Assembly (NCBI GenBank): GCA_002335425.1
Contig: DDCB01000030.1
Coordinates: 1 to 64,000 of the forward strand
Length of the DNA stretch: 64,000 nucleotides
Reading direction: 5' to 3'
From: Chthonomonas sp. UBA2017
GTDB lineage: Bacteria > Armatimonadota > Fimbriimonadia > Fimbriimonadales > Fimbriimonadaceae
In this document: piece by piece, positions 10,201 to 21,200 of the stretch
How positions within the stretch are numbered: position 1 is the stretch's first letter
How the letters are laid out: every line of letters starts with the position of its first letter
The notes under the pieces: model-generated
Told to the model about the DNA's origin: nothing
Seen by the model: the letters and a program-made list of their open reading frames with translations, nothing else
The model's database searches: none
Made by a program: the position numbers and the translations under genes

Positions 10201-10501
10201 GATTGCCCAACAAGCCGAATGGCTCAAAAAGTGGGGATGGATGCCTCGATTCCGGGGCGGCAGCCGCAACTTCATTCCTGCTCAGCATGTCCCGGCGGGC
10301 TACGACTTAAATACCGATCTCGCAGTGCCGAACCTGGCCATCATCTACGATCCGGCCTTGGCGACCGGCACGAGCGACGGAGTGACCCCGATTCGCACCA
10401 AGCCATTTGGACCGAATCCGAACGATTTTTGGGTCTTGCCGCCGATGCCTCGGCTCCCGGTGAGCCCCACCCTTTTGTACTTCGGAGAGACCAATCCGTG
10501 A
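7238..10501 (+). CDS. Giant PilX/GspK-like minor prepilin
   Basis: 1087 residues, against about 200-330 for PilX or GspK. The N-terminus reads KQQG then QTLIIAILILGVLLGLG: a glycine cleavage site and a hydrophobic helix, but no glutamate at +5. Lack of Glu5 is characteristic of PilX/GspK, the pilin proposed to cap the tip. ATG 7238 gives a 15-residue basic leader; ATG 7262 would give a 7-residue leader and is equally possible. The exported region has repetitive beta-rich sequence, and residues around 580-640 (VEFNGVLYFEGDVTVRGVI and on) look like a beta-solenoid or bactofilin-like strand pattern. Its stop overlaps the next start (TGATG). Confidence 0.82.
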   Translation: MTRPLRRPMASKQQGQTLIIAILILGVLLGLGLVFASLIFRNVSQAQTAGRRSVASDLAEAGIRYAHYQLLNSELGADWTPTPPNLAGPLTKDPDALYLRPGTGFGLRSDADPVLDKGGPDGLGPYTRVDFDRGRALIRVRYAPDNFNLVGTQAGNLRKPGRAKSYLVIEAIGRAGRLNANDPSLLATQAVRISGFANSAAFRGELGRIRGIDAQQVNSRKIMAVASIGIIESGRFITNKFKVTRPAEIGALSDPAAVPSGNPGGANLGNLGVQYEGFPVRPPLEMGGTLATNAGTVQGSGSLWSNADLVVHGQVSTTLNLDIGDTWTIAGELRGANNAAEVRVRRFFWDTAANAYSDVFGARPTLTQPWLLTDRDGGAGPGGVDGDAPLSSRDSNFSTVGGVVRDGLLDADRQGFARSAARKEPPSMQTVDPATSLNRYLTMTRDSGNQVFGRNIGRSGYGRGIYVDSSERGNLATEDEREVADAIRSLPSDWLNPNNPNSLGWQGPFYRPVAPHVELVPDGFIITRDTRSNNRYWRQLNNQSSNNSVCRFVLRTINVPGRGPVTYVLNTITSPIFQSTAFPSDADFQNQGVEFNGVLYFEGDVTVRGVIPTNKQVTLVSNGSIYIQGSITKGVVTTGDFGQARGQLLSTPSRSSLMMMAKDYVVLNTTMFFGPKPGSVARAKNASPLPDTPNPVELDLSDSQSLVLNAQFLLNPVSGTPANPSTWVPFATSYTTFGAGTTVTPSLLMTHAADSDDGNPSFINLQVRPRTFESANNGVATFASFGRSLDFLLSDAAIDYPDYNVASPYYTTPGDLPVYGLGNPSTNRLPRYETLGNLLWATQTYGNREITGLNPNGLSTLFAVQDETELQVNLTSVGNVAPKNYALARSAITPFDIRIEAAMFAEEGSFFVIPGAWFNYKTDDTRSRFDAQVASFQGAGASLADALMLAQRERFQTFGSMVETPFYNEPLNVRVTILGAVSENMPAPIAQQAEWLKKWGWMPRFRGGSRNFIPAQHVPAGYDLNTDLAVPNLAIIYDPALATGTSDGVTPIRTKPFGPNPNDFWVLPPMPRLPVSPTLLYFGETNP

Positions 10502-13500
10502 TGTTACGCAAACTCGTTGCCATCGTCGCTCTGGCGGCCCTGAGCGTGGTTGCCCTGGCCCAGCCGGTGCAATACGCTTCTCGGGCGGTTAAGATTCGAG
10601 CCGGAGTCCTCTTGATCGAAAGTCAAAGGACGGCCAACAATCAGGCGCTGAATGCCGCCCCGCACGTTTGGTCGAACCTTGAGCTCGACAAGAATGCTCG
10701 GCCCCCGGCTTGGACTTTCGAAAATCCGCTGGGTCGGACGACGATGACCGCCGCTTCCCAGCTCCGCTGGGTGAACTATGGCGGCTCCATCACGCCGGGT
10801 CGTCGACTCGACAAGCGAACGGCGACCTACTGGGAAGTCGCCTTGGACCAAGCTTCGGATCAGGTGCTGGCGACTTATGACGTCTTGTCGCTCTCGGTTC
10901 GTAATCTGCTTTCTTTGAATTCGCGCGAGCGAGAGAAGCTCCGCCGATTCGTGGATCAAGGCGGCCTGCTCTGGATCGATGTTCTCCCTGTCGCCTTGGG
11001 CGACCGAGTGGACATTGCGAACCCAGGACCGGTGCCGTTTGAGCTTGGAGTTGGCTCGAACAATCTGTCCGCCACCTTCAGCCACCCGCTTTTGAACTCG
11101 CCCAACCCGGTGTCCCTGGAAGACCTTCAGTTGATGCAGTTCAACAGCAGCACCGGAGACGTCATTCGAGCCGTCACCAACACCGGCGCTTTCGGGTCCA
11201 TCCTGAGTTGGCTCAATCCCGACAGCCAAAAGATCGAATTCATCGCTGGGGATGTGGCCAACGGAGCGACGGTTGCCCTGGGCCAGGTGGGCGAAGGTTA
11301 CGTCTTGCTCACGACGCGCGGAGTTTCGGCCACGCTGAGTTCCTATACGAGCGGCGATGTCCTGACGCTCAACGACACGTTTTATCCTCAGCCCCCGGCC
11401 TTGGGGCCTCGGTTTACCGCCGCCGCGAAGCTCATCGTGAACGCGATCTCGCTCAGCACGAGCTACCGAGCGGGTTCTCGTGGAGCTCGCCGACTCGGTT
11501 CGAGCGCGGTCGACATTGTCGCTCCGCTCTTGAAGCGATTTGGGGGGCCGGTGCCGGGAGGAGGCGTGCCGAGCCAAACCACGCCGCCGATCGTCTTTCG
11601 AGATCGTGTGATCGCGTCTCTCGGTGGACAGGTGGCAGTACTGGACGCGCAGCCCAATCGCGACCTGGATGGGGACGGGAATCCGGATGATGGCGTGGCG
11701 GACACTCTGGGGAGCGAGATGGACGTCCTTTGGCGCTCGACTGGAATCCCAGGTCCGCTCTCCAGCCCAATCGGCTTCGAAGTCCCGAATTCCAATTTCT
11801 TCTCGTCGGGACGCCGAGTGACGTCGATGGTGGCTGTGCGCGATGGCAACGGGGTGCTTTACCTCTTCGATCTCGAACCGCCCGGACCGATCACTGGAAA
11901 TCTCGCCCCGCTCGCGACCATCGCCCCGCCGGACAGCATTGCCCCCGGGTCTTCGTTTGCGCCCGCCTTTCACGAGGGTTTGATTTTCTGCACCGACGTG
12001 CGCCAATCGGGCGGTCTGGGCCGAGTCTGGTTAGTGGACGCAGCGACGGGCGCGGCCCCGGTGAACCCCGGCAATAACAATTGGGTCATTCAAAATGCGC
12101 CCCGATTGAGCCCCGCAGGAGGAGCCCCGACGGTCGGCTATATCCCGATTCAGGACAATTCGGGCGGCTTGGACCGCGTGGTGTATGTGCCGACGTCCGC
12201 CGACGGACCGCGCTCCGCGGGCCTGGCTTCGGTCTGGATCGGTTCGCGCGGCGAAGAGCCGCTCGGGCTCCAAGACGAAGGCGCGAACTTGCGCGTTCAG
12301 ACTCGCGCTTCGATCAACGGGATTCCCCTCTATGTCAATGCCGCCAGTTCGCTGGGGGTCAAAATCTCGGTTGTCCGGGCCAACGGCGATCCGGTGCCAT
12401 TCAATCAGCTCGGCACTTATCTCACCGGCGCGATCAGTCAGTCCAGCCCGGGCGAACTCCTGGTCGGGATCACCGGTACGGGAGACTGGAATCGGTCAAC
12501 CGCCTCGACAGCGGATGATGTTGCGGTCCGGGTCGACTACACGCTCGATTGGAGTCGCGCGGGCCAGTTTGGCGGGACGCAAAGCGATAGCTACCTGCGA
12601 GGTCGCCTCTTCTTGCCCGACCAGACGACGGCAAACCGACAGATTGTCGGAAACATCGCCCTCGCGCCGAGCGGGAATCTGTTCGTGGTCCAATCCGGCT
12701 CGGGGAACGCGGGCGGCACATTCTATTGCATCAAGGAAGAAGGTCGCGGCGACTTTAAACTCCTTTACCGATGGGATCTGCATAACCGAATCAACTACCG
12801 AATCAACCCAAATTCAGCTAGCACCGAGACGTTCGTGTACGATCCGACGTTTGTCGATTTCGACGGCCTGGCGCGACTGGTTCCATTCTTGGGGGGCTCG
12901 TTCTCGAATCTGATTTTTGCTTCTGGGCCGACGGTACGTGGCAACACGGTCTACGTCGTCGCCCGCGGCAGCAAGGGGTTTATCCCGTCGTCGATGGTCG
13001 TCGCGTTTGATTCCGATCCGCAACCAGTGGAGTTTGAGATCAACGGGCTCTCGCCCGGATTCGCCTTGGCCCAGATGGACCCGAACCGAAGCGTCGACAA
13101 GACGACGCTCGATGTGACGAGCACCCTTCAATCAGGCCAGTTTTCGTTCGAACAAGACCCTTCGCCGAGTAGCCGAGGGCGAATCCGGATGTCGAACATG
13201 GCGGTCATCGGGCCGGATGGGCGGATTCGAGATTCGATCTCGACGAGTTTGCCGGTCCTGATCAGGCGGTCAGGCCAACCCGACATCGTCGTGGAACCTG
13301 AAGCTGGAGTTTCGAGCGGAGTGTATGTCCCGGGCAACGCACGGGGGCGATGGAGCCCGCTGCGTTGGTACTCCGTATTGACTGGATACACCGCCCAAGG
13401 CCAGCCGCTCGTGACGGGCAATACGCTTTACCTCGGGGGGGCGAGCGCCTTCCCGAGCATCATCTCGGGGGGACCCTTTACGGTGACCAATGGGCTACTC

Positions 13501-15276
13501 TCGGCGATCGACGCGACGATCAGCGATAGCGACCCGTTCCTTTTTCAGCCGGTCGAGACCGCGTCGGCCACCGATCCCGCCCGAACGATTGTTCCGGCGA
13601 TGCAGAGCTGGCCGCGGCCTTGGATGCGACAATATCGCCAGATCATCGCCAAGCCTGACACCGGGCCGCCCGACTTTTTCCAGAGTCTTTTCAACCCGGC
13701 TTATCGCTGGCCCCAAACCGAAGGAATTCAGAGCTTCGAGGATCTTCGCATCCGAGTGCTCCAAGCCGCAGTCTCCGATAGCATCGTTCATGGAGTGGTG
13801 GGCGGTGAAGGGGTCGTCGTGACCTGGGGACCGAACAACCTATACGCCTTCTCGCGCACCGACATCATGGTGGTCGACGAGGGGCGAGTCGGACGCTTCG
13901 ACACCAGCGGGAACCCGATCTGGGCGACCGATGCGACTCTTGCGTCGGGTCCTGACTTGCCGGTCACCGGGACCGGAAATCGAATTCCTCTTTCCCGGCC
14001 GACCCGATTTTATTCCAGCGGCCCGTCGGCGTACTGGATCGTCGACACCGGGAACGACCGAGTCGTCCGCATCGACACAAGCGGTCGCGAGCTCCGGACG
14101 CTCACCGGATTCAAGGTCGATCCGAATTTCCGGCCCGATGGCATGCTCGACAATTCGTCGATCCGCTTGCGGTCGCCCCGCGATCTCATCACCTACACGA
14201 CTTATCGCACCCCCGCGAATAACCCGCTTTCGAATCCGAGGCCCAATGAATATTGGATCCACTATGTGATCGCTGACACGGGGAATTTCCGAATCGTCGA
14301 AGTCGTGGACCGATACGAATACGACCCGAGCACCAATCGGATTTTGAATCCGATCACCTATACCGACCCGAACAGCAACCGTCCGGGGGGGCAAGAGAGC
14401 GGCGTCGGAGTTTTGTTCTGGCACAGCCCGGCCGAGCTGAGCGGCAAGCAGTACGCCTACAACAGCATCGACCGACTCTTTGTGCCGGATGGATCGGGCG
14501 GGACGCGGCCGGTGTTTGCGTTTGGATTCGGGAATTTTGAGCCCGGGCGAAGCTCCTTCGGACTTGATACCACGAGCCCGCAGCTCGATACGAGCAGCGG
14601 ATTTGGCGGGATAGTCATCTTGGATGGCGGCAGCAGCACGGTCCTCACGGAGTACCAAGTGCCTGCGATTGGGGCCGGATTGCTGTGGCAAGACCAAGTC
14701 GGTCTGCCAGGCGGCGGGTCGTGGAACTCGCCCGCATTGCCCAGCCAAGTGCGAAAGATCGCCGGGCTCTCGTCGGTGACCCTGCGAGGTACCTCGACCG
14801 GCTACGCGATCATGTTTACGGACACGAGCGGAGCCTACGAAGTGAACACGGCCGGGGCCGTCACCTGGATGATGCCAAACGAAGTGTATCGCGCCTTGCG
14901 CCGGTTTAACTACACGAGCGTCGGGGCCGGAGACGATACCCCCACCAACGAAAACCCGATGGCGGTGCGATTCAGCTTCGCTCGGCGGCTCGATTCCGGC
15001 GACGTCATCTTGGTGAACAGCTACTACGGCCGAACCCGGTCGGTGCGGGATGCGTCAAACACGGTCGTGAACGGTCCGTTTGGCGGCCCCGCTTCAGCCC
15101 GAGATTACTTCGGCGAAGTCGTGATCGTCGACGGGGATAACGACGGCTTGTCGAGTCAAGGATACAGCCTCGGTTCCCGCAATCTGGGATTCGGGTCGCT
15201 CAGCTTGGAGTTCAAATTGCCGCCCATCAAAGGGGCGCGAGACATCGTCAGCCCGATCTTTGGAGATCGGCGCTAA
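10501..15276 (+). CDS. Huge secreted protein: DUF4350/GATase-like N-terminus and NHL-type propeller repeats
   Basis: ATG 10501 overlaps the upstream stop and begins an obvious Sec signal peptide (MLRKLVAIVALAALSVVALA, cut after AQ), so it is preferred to in-frame codons further upstream. About 1591 residues. Residues 115-160 (LNSREREKLRRFVDQGGLLW) resemble the DUF4350/DUF4159-type glutaminase-like fold used by exported proteins. Later parts have propeller-blade patterns such as YWIVDTGNDRVVRIDTSGRE and IADTGNFRIVEVVDRYEYD (NHL-like). Calcium-loop-like DLDGDGNPDD lies at residues 388-397 and DGDNDG at 1544-1549. It follows four minor-pilin genes, the place held by pilY1 in proteobacteria; I propose a PilY1-like tip or adhesin role by analogy only. 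No membrane anchor was seen. Confidence 0.72.
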   Translation: MLRKLVAIVALAALSVVALAQPVQYASRAVKIRAGVLLIESQRTANNQALNAAPHVWSNLELDKNARPPAWTFENPLGRTTMTAASQLRWVNYGGSITPGRRLDKRTATYWEVALDQASDQVLATYDVLSLSVRNLLSLNSREREKLRRFVDQGGLLWIDVLPVALGDRVDIANPGPVPFELGVGSNNLSATFSHPLLNSPNPVSLEDLQLMQFNSSTGDVIRAVTNTGAFGSILSWLNPDSQKIEFIAGDVANGATVALGQVGEGYVLLTTRGVSATLSSYTSGDVLTLNDTFYPQPPALGPRFTAAAKLIVNAISLSTSYRAGSRGARRLGSSAVDIVAPLLKRFGGPVPGGGVPSQTTPPIVFRDRVIASLGGQVAVLDAQPNRDLDGDGNPDDGVADTLGSEMDVLWRSTGIPGPLSSPIGFEVPNSNFFSSGRRVTSMVAVRDGNGVLYLFDLEPPGPITGNLAPLATIAPPDSIAPGSSFAPAFHEGLIFCTDVRQSGGLGRVWLVDAATGAAPVNPGNNNWVIQNAPRLSPAGGAPTVGYIPIQDNSGGLDRVVYVPTSADGPRSAGLASVWIGSRGEEPLGLQDEGANLRVQTRASINGIPLYVNAASSLGVKISVVRANGDPVPFNQLGTYLTGAISQSSPGELLVGITGTGDWNRSTASTADDVAVRVDYTLDWSRAGQFGGTQSDSYLRGRLFLPDQTTANRQIVGNIALAPSGNLFVVQSGSGNAGGTFYCIKEEGRGDFKLLYRWDLHNRINYRINPNSASTETFVYDPTFVDFDGLARLVPFLGGSFSNLIFASGPTVRGNTVYVVARGSKGFIPSSMVVAFDSDPQPVEFEINGLSPGFALAQMDPNRSVDKTTLDVTSTLQSGQFSFEQDPSPSSRGRIRMSNMAVIGPDGRIRDSISTSLPVLIRRSGQPDIVVEPEAGVSSGVYVPGNARGRWSPLRWYSVLTGYTAQGQPLVTGNTLYLGGASAFPSIISGGPFTVTNGLLSAIDATISDSDPFLFQPVETASATDPARTIVPAMQSWPRPWMRQYRQIIAKPDTGPPDFFQSLFNPAYRWPQTEGIQSFEDLRIRVLQAAVSDSIVHGVVGGEGVVVTWGPNNLYAFSRTDIMVVDEGRVGRFDTSGNPIWATDATLASGPDLPVTGTGNRIPLSRPTRFYSSGPSAYWIVDTGNDRVVRIDTSGRELRTLTGFKVDPNFRPDGMLDNSSIRLRSPRDLITYTTYRTPANNPLSNPRPNEYWIHYVIADTGNFRIVEVVDRYEYDPSTNRILNPITYTDPNSNRPGGQESGVGVLFWHSPAELSGKQYAYNSIDRLFVPDGSGGTRPVFAFGFGNFEPGRSSFGLDTTSPQLDTSSGFGGIVILDGGSSTVLTEYQVPAIGAGLLWQDQVGLPGGGSWNSPALPSQVRKIAGLSSVTLRGTSTGYAIMFTDTSGAYEVNTAGAVTWMMPNEVYRALRRFNYTSVGAGDDTPTNENPMAVRFSFARRLDSGDVILVNSYYGRTRSVRDASNTVVNGPFGGPASARDYFGEVVIVDGDNDGLSSQGYSLGSRNLGFGSLSLEFKLPPIKGARDIVSPIFGDRR

Positions 15277-15297
15277 GACCTTTTTCGAGAAAAAATC

Positions 15298-18200
15298 GTG
15301 CTAAAGACGAACCAACTGTTGTTGCGAGGCGCCGCCCTGGCGGGCCTCTGCCTGGCCTGGATTACGGCCGCTTGGGCCCTCCCCGCGGATGATTACACGC
15401 GCAATCGAGGGAATAACCCGAGTCTGGGACGAATCGATGGAGCCCCAGATGGCCCGGGTCGGTCGTTCCTGCGATGGTGGGACCCGATCATCTCCATCGA
15501 AAGGCAGATCGACAACTTCGAAACGGCAGCCTCCTTTTCGCCTCCGGCGGGCTGGTTCACGCCTGGCGGTCCGGTCGAAGCCGCTAACGCCATCGACTTT
15601 ACGCCCGGCCAACCGGCCTACCGCTACGCGCGGACGGTGAACTCCCCGAGTGAGGGCCAGTTCTACCTGCCGGACACGGGTCGAATCTTGCGCTCGTTCA
15701 CATGGAGCTTTGCCCCGGTGACGGTCGGCGGGGAATATCAGATCTCGGTCAACATCCCGATCGGTCCGACCACCGTCGGCACCGAACTCCTCTTCCAGCA
15801 GCGCTACTTCGTCTATGAGATCGAAGGGGTCGTTAATCTGGCTCAGCCGGGCCAGCCGGTTCGAATGATCATCGACACCTTTACGCGAGGGGGAGGCTGG
15901 GTCCGGCTGAACGAGGGCGGATCGCTGACCGACACGCTCTGGGTGGCGGACGGCACCGGCCAAATTCGAGTTCGACTGCTCAACACGATCCCGCGAGATG
16001 GGCAAAACCAGCTAACTGCAGTCGAAGATCAGACCTTGGTGTATGCCGACGCCGCCCGAATTGTCCAAGGCGTGACTCAAAGCGGCACCATGACCGCCCA
16101 GCCGATCGTCGGCACCCTGACCGGGCCTGACCTGTATCCGGTCCGAGTGATGGTCCCGCGCAACGAATCCAACACGCTGCAAATCGGCACTGAGATTCGC
16201 ACCTACCAAATGGGTGTGCTCAGCTCATTCGACCACAACGGCACGAATATCAATCCAAGCGACGACGGCACGGGTCGTCGAAACTTGGTCTGGTCGTGGC
16301 CCGTCTTGCGGCCCCAAAACGTTTCGACCGCCGAGATCGACCGCTACGGACTCGAAAAGCGAGATTTCATCCGCGGCGCCGGGTCACTTTGGCCCGCATT
16401 CGATCGGTCCAAGCAGAACATCGACGTCGATAACCTTCAGGGCTCGGTGACCGTCACTGGGGGCTGGAGCACCGGACTCGCCACCGCCGCGAATCGTGGA
16501 CTCGACTTTTTGACCATCCCTTCGGGGACGGTCGGCGGCTATGTCGATTTTGAGCCGGTCTTGACTGACGGCGACTACGAAATCTATGCCTGGATTCCGA
16601 ACAATGTGGCCGGGCTTGCGACTCGGCAACGGTTCGAAATCTACGAAGGGACGGTCCCGGGAGTGGGCGGTGCTTCGGCAGTGGTCGACGTCGATATGTC
16701 AACCGCGCCGGCAGGTTGGTTCCGGTTGACGAGCAATGCGCCTTTCCCGCGCAGTCTTTTTGCTTCGAATGGATTCGGGCTTAACCAGCCCCTGGCGGTG
16801 CGGGTGACGGCCGAGGGTTCGACTGGCGGCGTTGTTTATGCCGACGCCATCCGATTTGTGCGCCAATCGGACCTTCGGATGACCTCGACGGCCGTCTTCT
16901 CGAACGTCCGCATTCGCCCGCCAGGAAGCGGCTCAGTGCAAGACCGAGATGTGGTTTTTGTTGCGACGGAGAACGGCCGACTGTATGCGCTCGACGCTCG
17001 GGGCGATGCCGCCACCGGCCGCACCACTGTTTATTGGGCGTACCCCAGCGAGCGAACCAACGACCCGAATCATGTGACCGCCGAAGACGGTCCGAACGGA
17101 GGGGTGGCGGAAAATCCGATCGCCTTTGACACGAGCTCGGCACTCATCAAGCGCGTGGGCGGCGAGGATGTGCTTTACATCGGGGCGCGGAACGGCAAGG
17201 TTTACGCGATCAACATCGACGGGCGAGGCGACGGCTCGGCTTCGGCTTACGGCACGACGACTCGGCGATGGACCTATCCGGACGACTTCGATCCGAGTTC
17301 CATTCTTCCGATCTCCGGCCAGCGCCTCGGACCCTTCGTTGGATCGCTCAGCTCTGCCGACAGCTCCGGCACGACGCCGATCATTGTGCCCACCACCGAA
17401 GGCCGCATCTATGCGCTCGACCCGGACGGCAGCGCGGCGACCAAAACGACGTCGGTCGTCTGGCGCTATCCGGCTGCCTCGGACCCGACGTTGCCGCCGA
17501 TTGCGATGACGCCTCTGGTCAGCGGAAATCGGGTGATCTTTGGAACCGGCAACCGGGTGTACTGGCTCAACGCCACGACCGGTGCCGAGGTTCTGAACGT
17601 CTTGGTTCCGGGCGTTGTGTTTGGCCAGTCGAGCCCGACTTTGGCCTTGGATACTGAGCTCAATGGCGATCCGACCTCGGTCTATATCGCGTCGGACTTG
17701 TGGGTCCACTCGTTTAACTTTGCGACCGGGGCCGAACAGTGGCGCACCAACGAGATTTCGGCCGCAGGCGGCGGACTGAGCTTTACTCAGGCAACCGCCT
17801 TCAACTCGTCCGGAGACCTGATCGTGGACATGCCGGTGGTGGTTGTCCCGACGATTGATGGCGGGGTGACGATGTTGGGTGCCGACACCGTCAACCTGAA
17901 TGCAGTCGGAGTGATTGAGCCGGTGCCAGCCGGAGTCGAGGATCGAAATCGCCGGGTCTGGGAGTATCGCCTCGAAGGGCAAGCGACCGAGGCGGCCAAT
18001 CTTGCGATTGGAGCCCGAATCACGGGCGAGACGTATCGGTGGATGTACTCCGTCGACGACCTGGGCTATCTCTATGCGTTCAACTACGACCCAAGTCGCC
18101 CGCTCGACCAGCAAACGATCACTGCCGGAGAACGGCCCGGCGAAGACGTTCTGGTGGAGAATAACCCGCAATTCACCGCCTTGGATGCGATTGCCGCCAA

Positions 18201-21200
18201 TGCTCGGGTGGCTTGGCTGACGCCAGAGGACTATGAGAGTCTGGTCTTGCAGCTCCGCAACGGCACCATCACCTATGCGTCGGTGCTGGCGGCGGTCGGC
18301 AGCCCGGAGAAGGTCACTCGACAGAACTTCGATTACGGCGAGACGATCTACTTCGTCATCTACAATTTGCCTTTCTTGGCGGGTCCGAACCCACGCCCCT
18401 ACTACATGGAGGTTCAGCTCAACACGCCAGGAACGGTCACTCAACGTCGCAACATTGCAATGCAGTTGATGCCCGCGGAAGCGAACGACTCGCGCAAGAT
18501 CGTCGGCCTGAGCTCCTTCCCGCTCGTCGGCAACGGAGCAAATCCCTTGGCCCCGGGGCAAGGATCGATGACCACGCGAGCGGTCTTCACCGGTGTCCAA
18601 AGCGGCCAGCCGGGAGGCGGATTTGCGAATCGACCCTTAAGCGGGACGAACGGAAATCGGCCCTTGCGACTGGCCAACCCTCTCGGGATTGGCGACATCA
18701 ACGGCGCGAACCCGGTGACCGACATCGGACGATCTATCGACCCCGCGAACACCGAAGTCGTGAACAACGGCAACTTCGTCGGGGCAGTGACGCCGACCTA
18801 CAAGAACATCTTGCGAGCGATGGGGCCCGATTTTTCGGCTCCAGGCGATCCGGTGCCGCATGGTCAGGCGAGCTATGCCAGGTTCCAGTTGATCGACCGA
18901 AGCCTGATGCGGTTGGTGTTCGGCAATACCGTTGGGCTGCAGAATATTCGCTTTGCGATTGCAGATATGGCCTTCCGGCGTGCGCCTTACATCGATGATG
19001 CTCCGGCGGACGGGTTGGATGATTCCGCTCCGAACGGCATCAGCGATGGGTGGGGAACCTTTAAGTTCCTCGATCCGACGGTCTATTCGAATTACGAAGA
19101 CTTGCCGGAGAACCAGCCGAACATCTCGCTGGACTATCCCGACTTGCGAAGAGAAGGTTTCCGCCTGACCCGAGAACTGGATGGTTCGGTCGAGAACCCG
19201 CTCTTCGGGCCGATTGCGCTCAATCCGCCGACGGTGGATTCGGCAGACCTCGCCAACTACCGCGGTCTGGGCTACAACACGACCTTGAATCGCACCCTGG
19301 TGCCGACGGTGATGGAGGCGCAGATGAATGTCCCGCGGTACCAACCGCCGAGTCGGTATGGGTATCGGGGTCGCCAAGTGGTCTATGTGGACAGCGATCA
19401 ACCGGGGCGACAGCTCGCGGGGAATCTGTATCGCGAATCGTATCGCGACCTTGACCTGGGCATGAATATCGGCATCGATGAGCGAATCGTCGTCGATACG
19501 CCGGTCCTCGACCTGGGTTCTCTCGCCGCAGGCTCCGGACAAGGGGCCGGGGTGGGAGAGAACGGCGCTCCGCTGGCGTTCCGAAGCTGGAATCCTAGCT
19601 CGCCGTTCTCACCTTGGACTCCGGCGCCGGGCCAACCTGACTTCAAGTCGTTCTTCCAGCCGATTAACGTGCGCAACGAAGGGAACGTGAATCTGCTGAA
19701 CGTTCGATTGGCCAAGCGAGATGCGCGGCAAGGTCCCGGGCGACAGACAATTGCGCTCCAAGCTCCTGGGCTCAGCCCGCTGACCTGGCTAGACGCGACC
19801 CAATATCTTCACGCCAACTTCGACAGCCGATTTGCACCGGTCGTGCCGGGCACGGGCGCAAACCGGGTCGTCGTGCAAAAGCCGCGACCGGGTGACGGCA
19901 TCGGCACCGCCATGAACGTCAACCCGAAGACTCGGTCGAATGCGAACTTGGCCGAGCCGGGCGGACGCCCGCTCTTCGCGCTGACCACGATCAGTGAAAC
20001 CGATGGGCAACCCCGCGTTGGCGTGACGATTCCGATCGGGACGCCGTCAGGAGCCTTTTCCACTCAGCTGACGGTCATCGAAGATCGCTCGATCTTTGCG
20101 ACGCTGCCCGAGATGATTCGAGCTGACGATCCGGCGGCCCTCGGGTTCCCGGGTGCGGTCGATCCGAACGTCCTGATTCCGTACGCCGAGCCCGGATTCA
20201 ACCTCAGATTCAACGTGCGAGAGACTCGGCTGACCAACCGAAACAATCGCCGGGCGGCCCCCATGGTCGAGACCCGGGTGAACGGCACCGAGTCGTTCTT
20301 CTGGAGCAATCAACAGCCGACCGCACTCCGCGACGGCGCGGGCAACGTCGTCATGGCGTTTGCGTCGAACCGAGTGGACGCGGGCGGGGTCCCAGGCTGG
20401 AACTTTGCCCCTCGAACCGAGGCGAACACCGCACAGACCGATCAATGGCGCATCTATCTGAGTCGGCTGCGACAAGGAACCGGCCTCTCGGCCGGAGTGG
20501 GCCAAGTCGAAAGCTCGCTCATCGACCTTTTCAACCTCACCCCCGACACAGGAGGGCGATGGTGGTCGAACGAAGGGATCGGCTATCCCTCCGCCGCGCC
20601 GGGAGTTCTGTTCCCGACTTCGGCGGTCGGCGAGACCGTCGAGCCGAACTCGATGCAGTTCTATAATCCGACGTTCCCGGCCAGTGGGGCCTTCAATCTC
20701 CTCGACACCGTGACCGATTCCGGACGAAACGCGCAATCCAACGTCTACATGGCGTTCAATGGCGAGGCGATCATCCGGCGACCGGGCACTGAGCCGCGAC
20801 GTGAATATCGAATCTTCCTCACTCAGGCAGATTTGAGCTCCGGCGTGAGCCTGGCTGGGGTCCCCGAACAGATCGCCTTCGATCCGGAAAGCCCGAAGAG
20901 TCGGCCGAGCGTGGTCCAGGCGGGCAATATCGCGACGGTGTTTTACACCGTGACCTCGGGTGGACAAGGCCAGATCGTCTGGAACACTTACAACGGATCG
21001 AACTTCAATCAGACCCAAACGTTGGGCCTCTCGAACGCGTTCGAAACGGTCGGAGCTCCGGCGGCGGTGTTGCGTCGATATCGAAACGGCATTAACTTGG
21101 CGAACAACAATCAGATCGGCCGGATCGACCTGCTTTTCACCGCCAAGATGAGGGGCCGTCTCCAGAGCGAGGCCTATTTGGCCCGGCTCAGCACCAATAT

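Noticed and set aside
15282..15295. TTTTTCGAGAAAAA inverted repeat as a terminator
   Set aside because: The stem is only A-T pairs over five bases, and the next gene starts at once with no other promoter; it is unlikely to stop transcription.
16933..18600. 555-codon minus-strand frame inside the 2342-residue protein gene
   Set aside because: Falls wholly inside a gene with PQQ-blade motifs; the antisense product has shadow composition.
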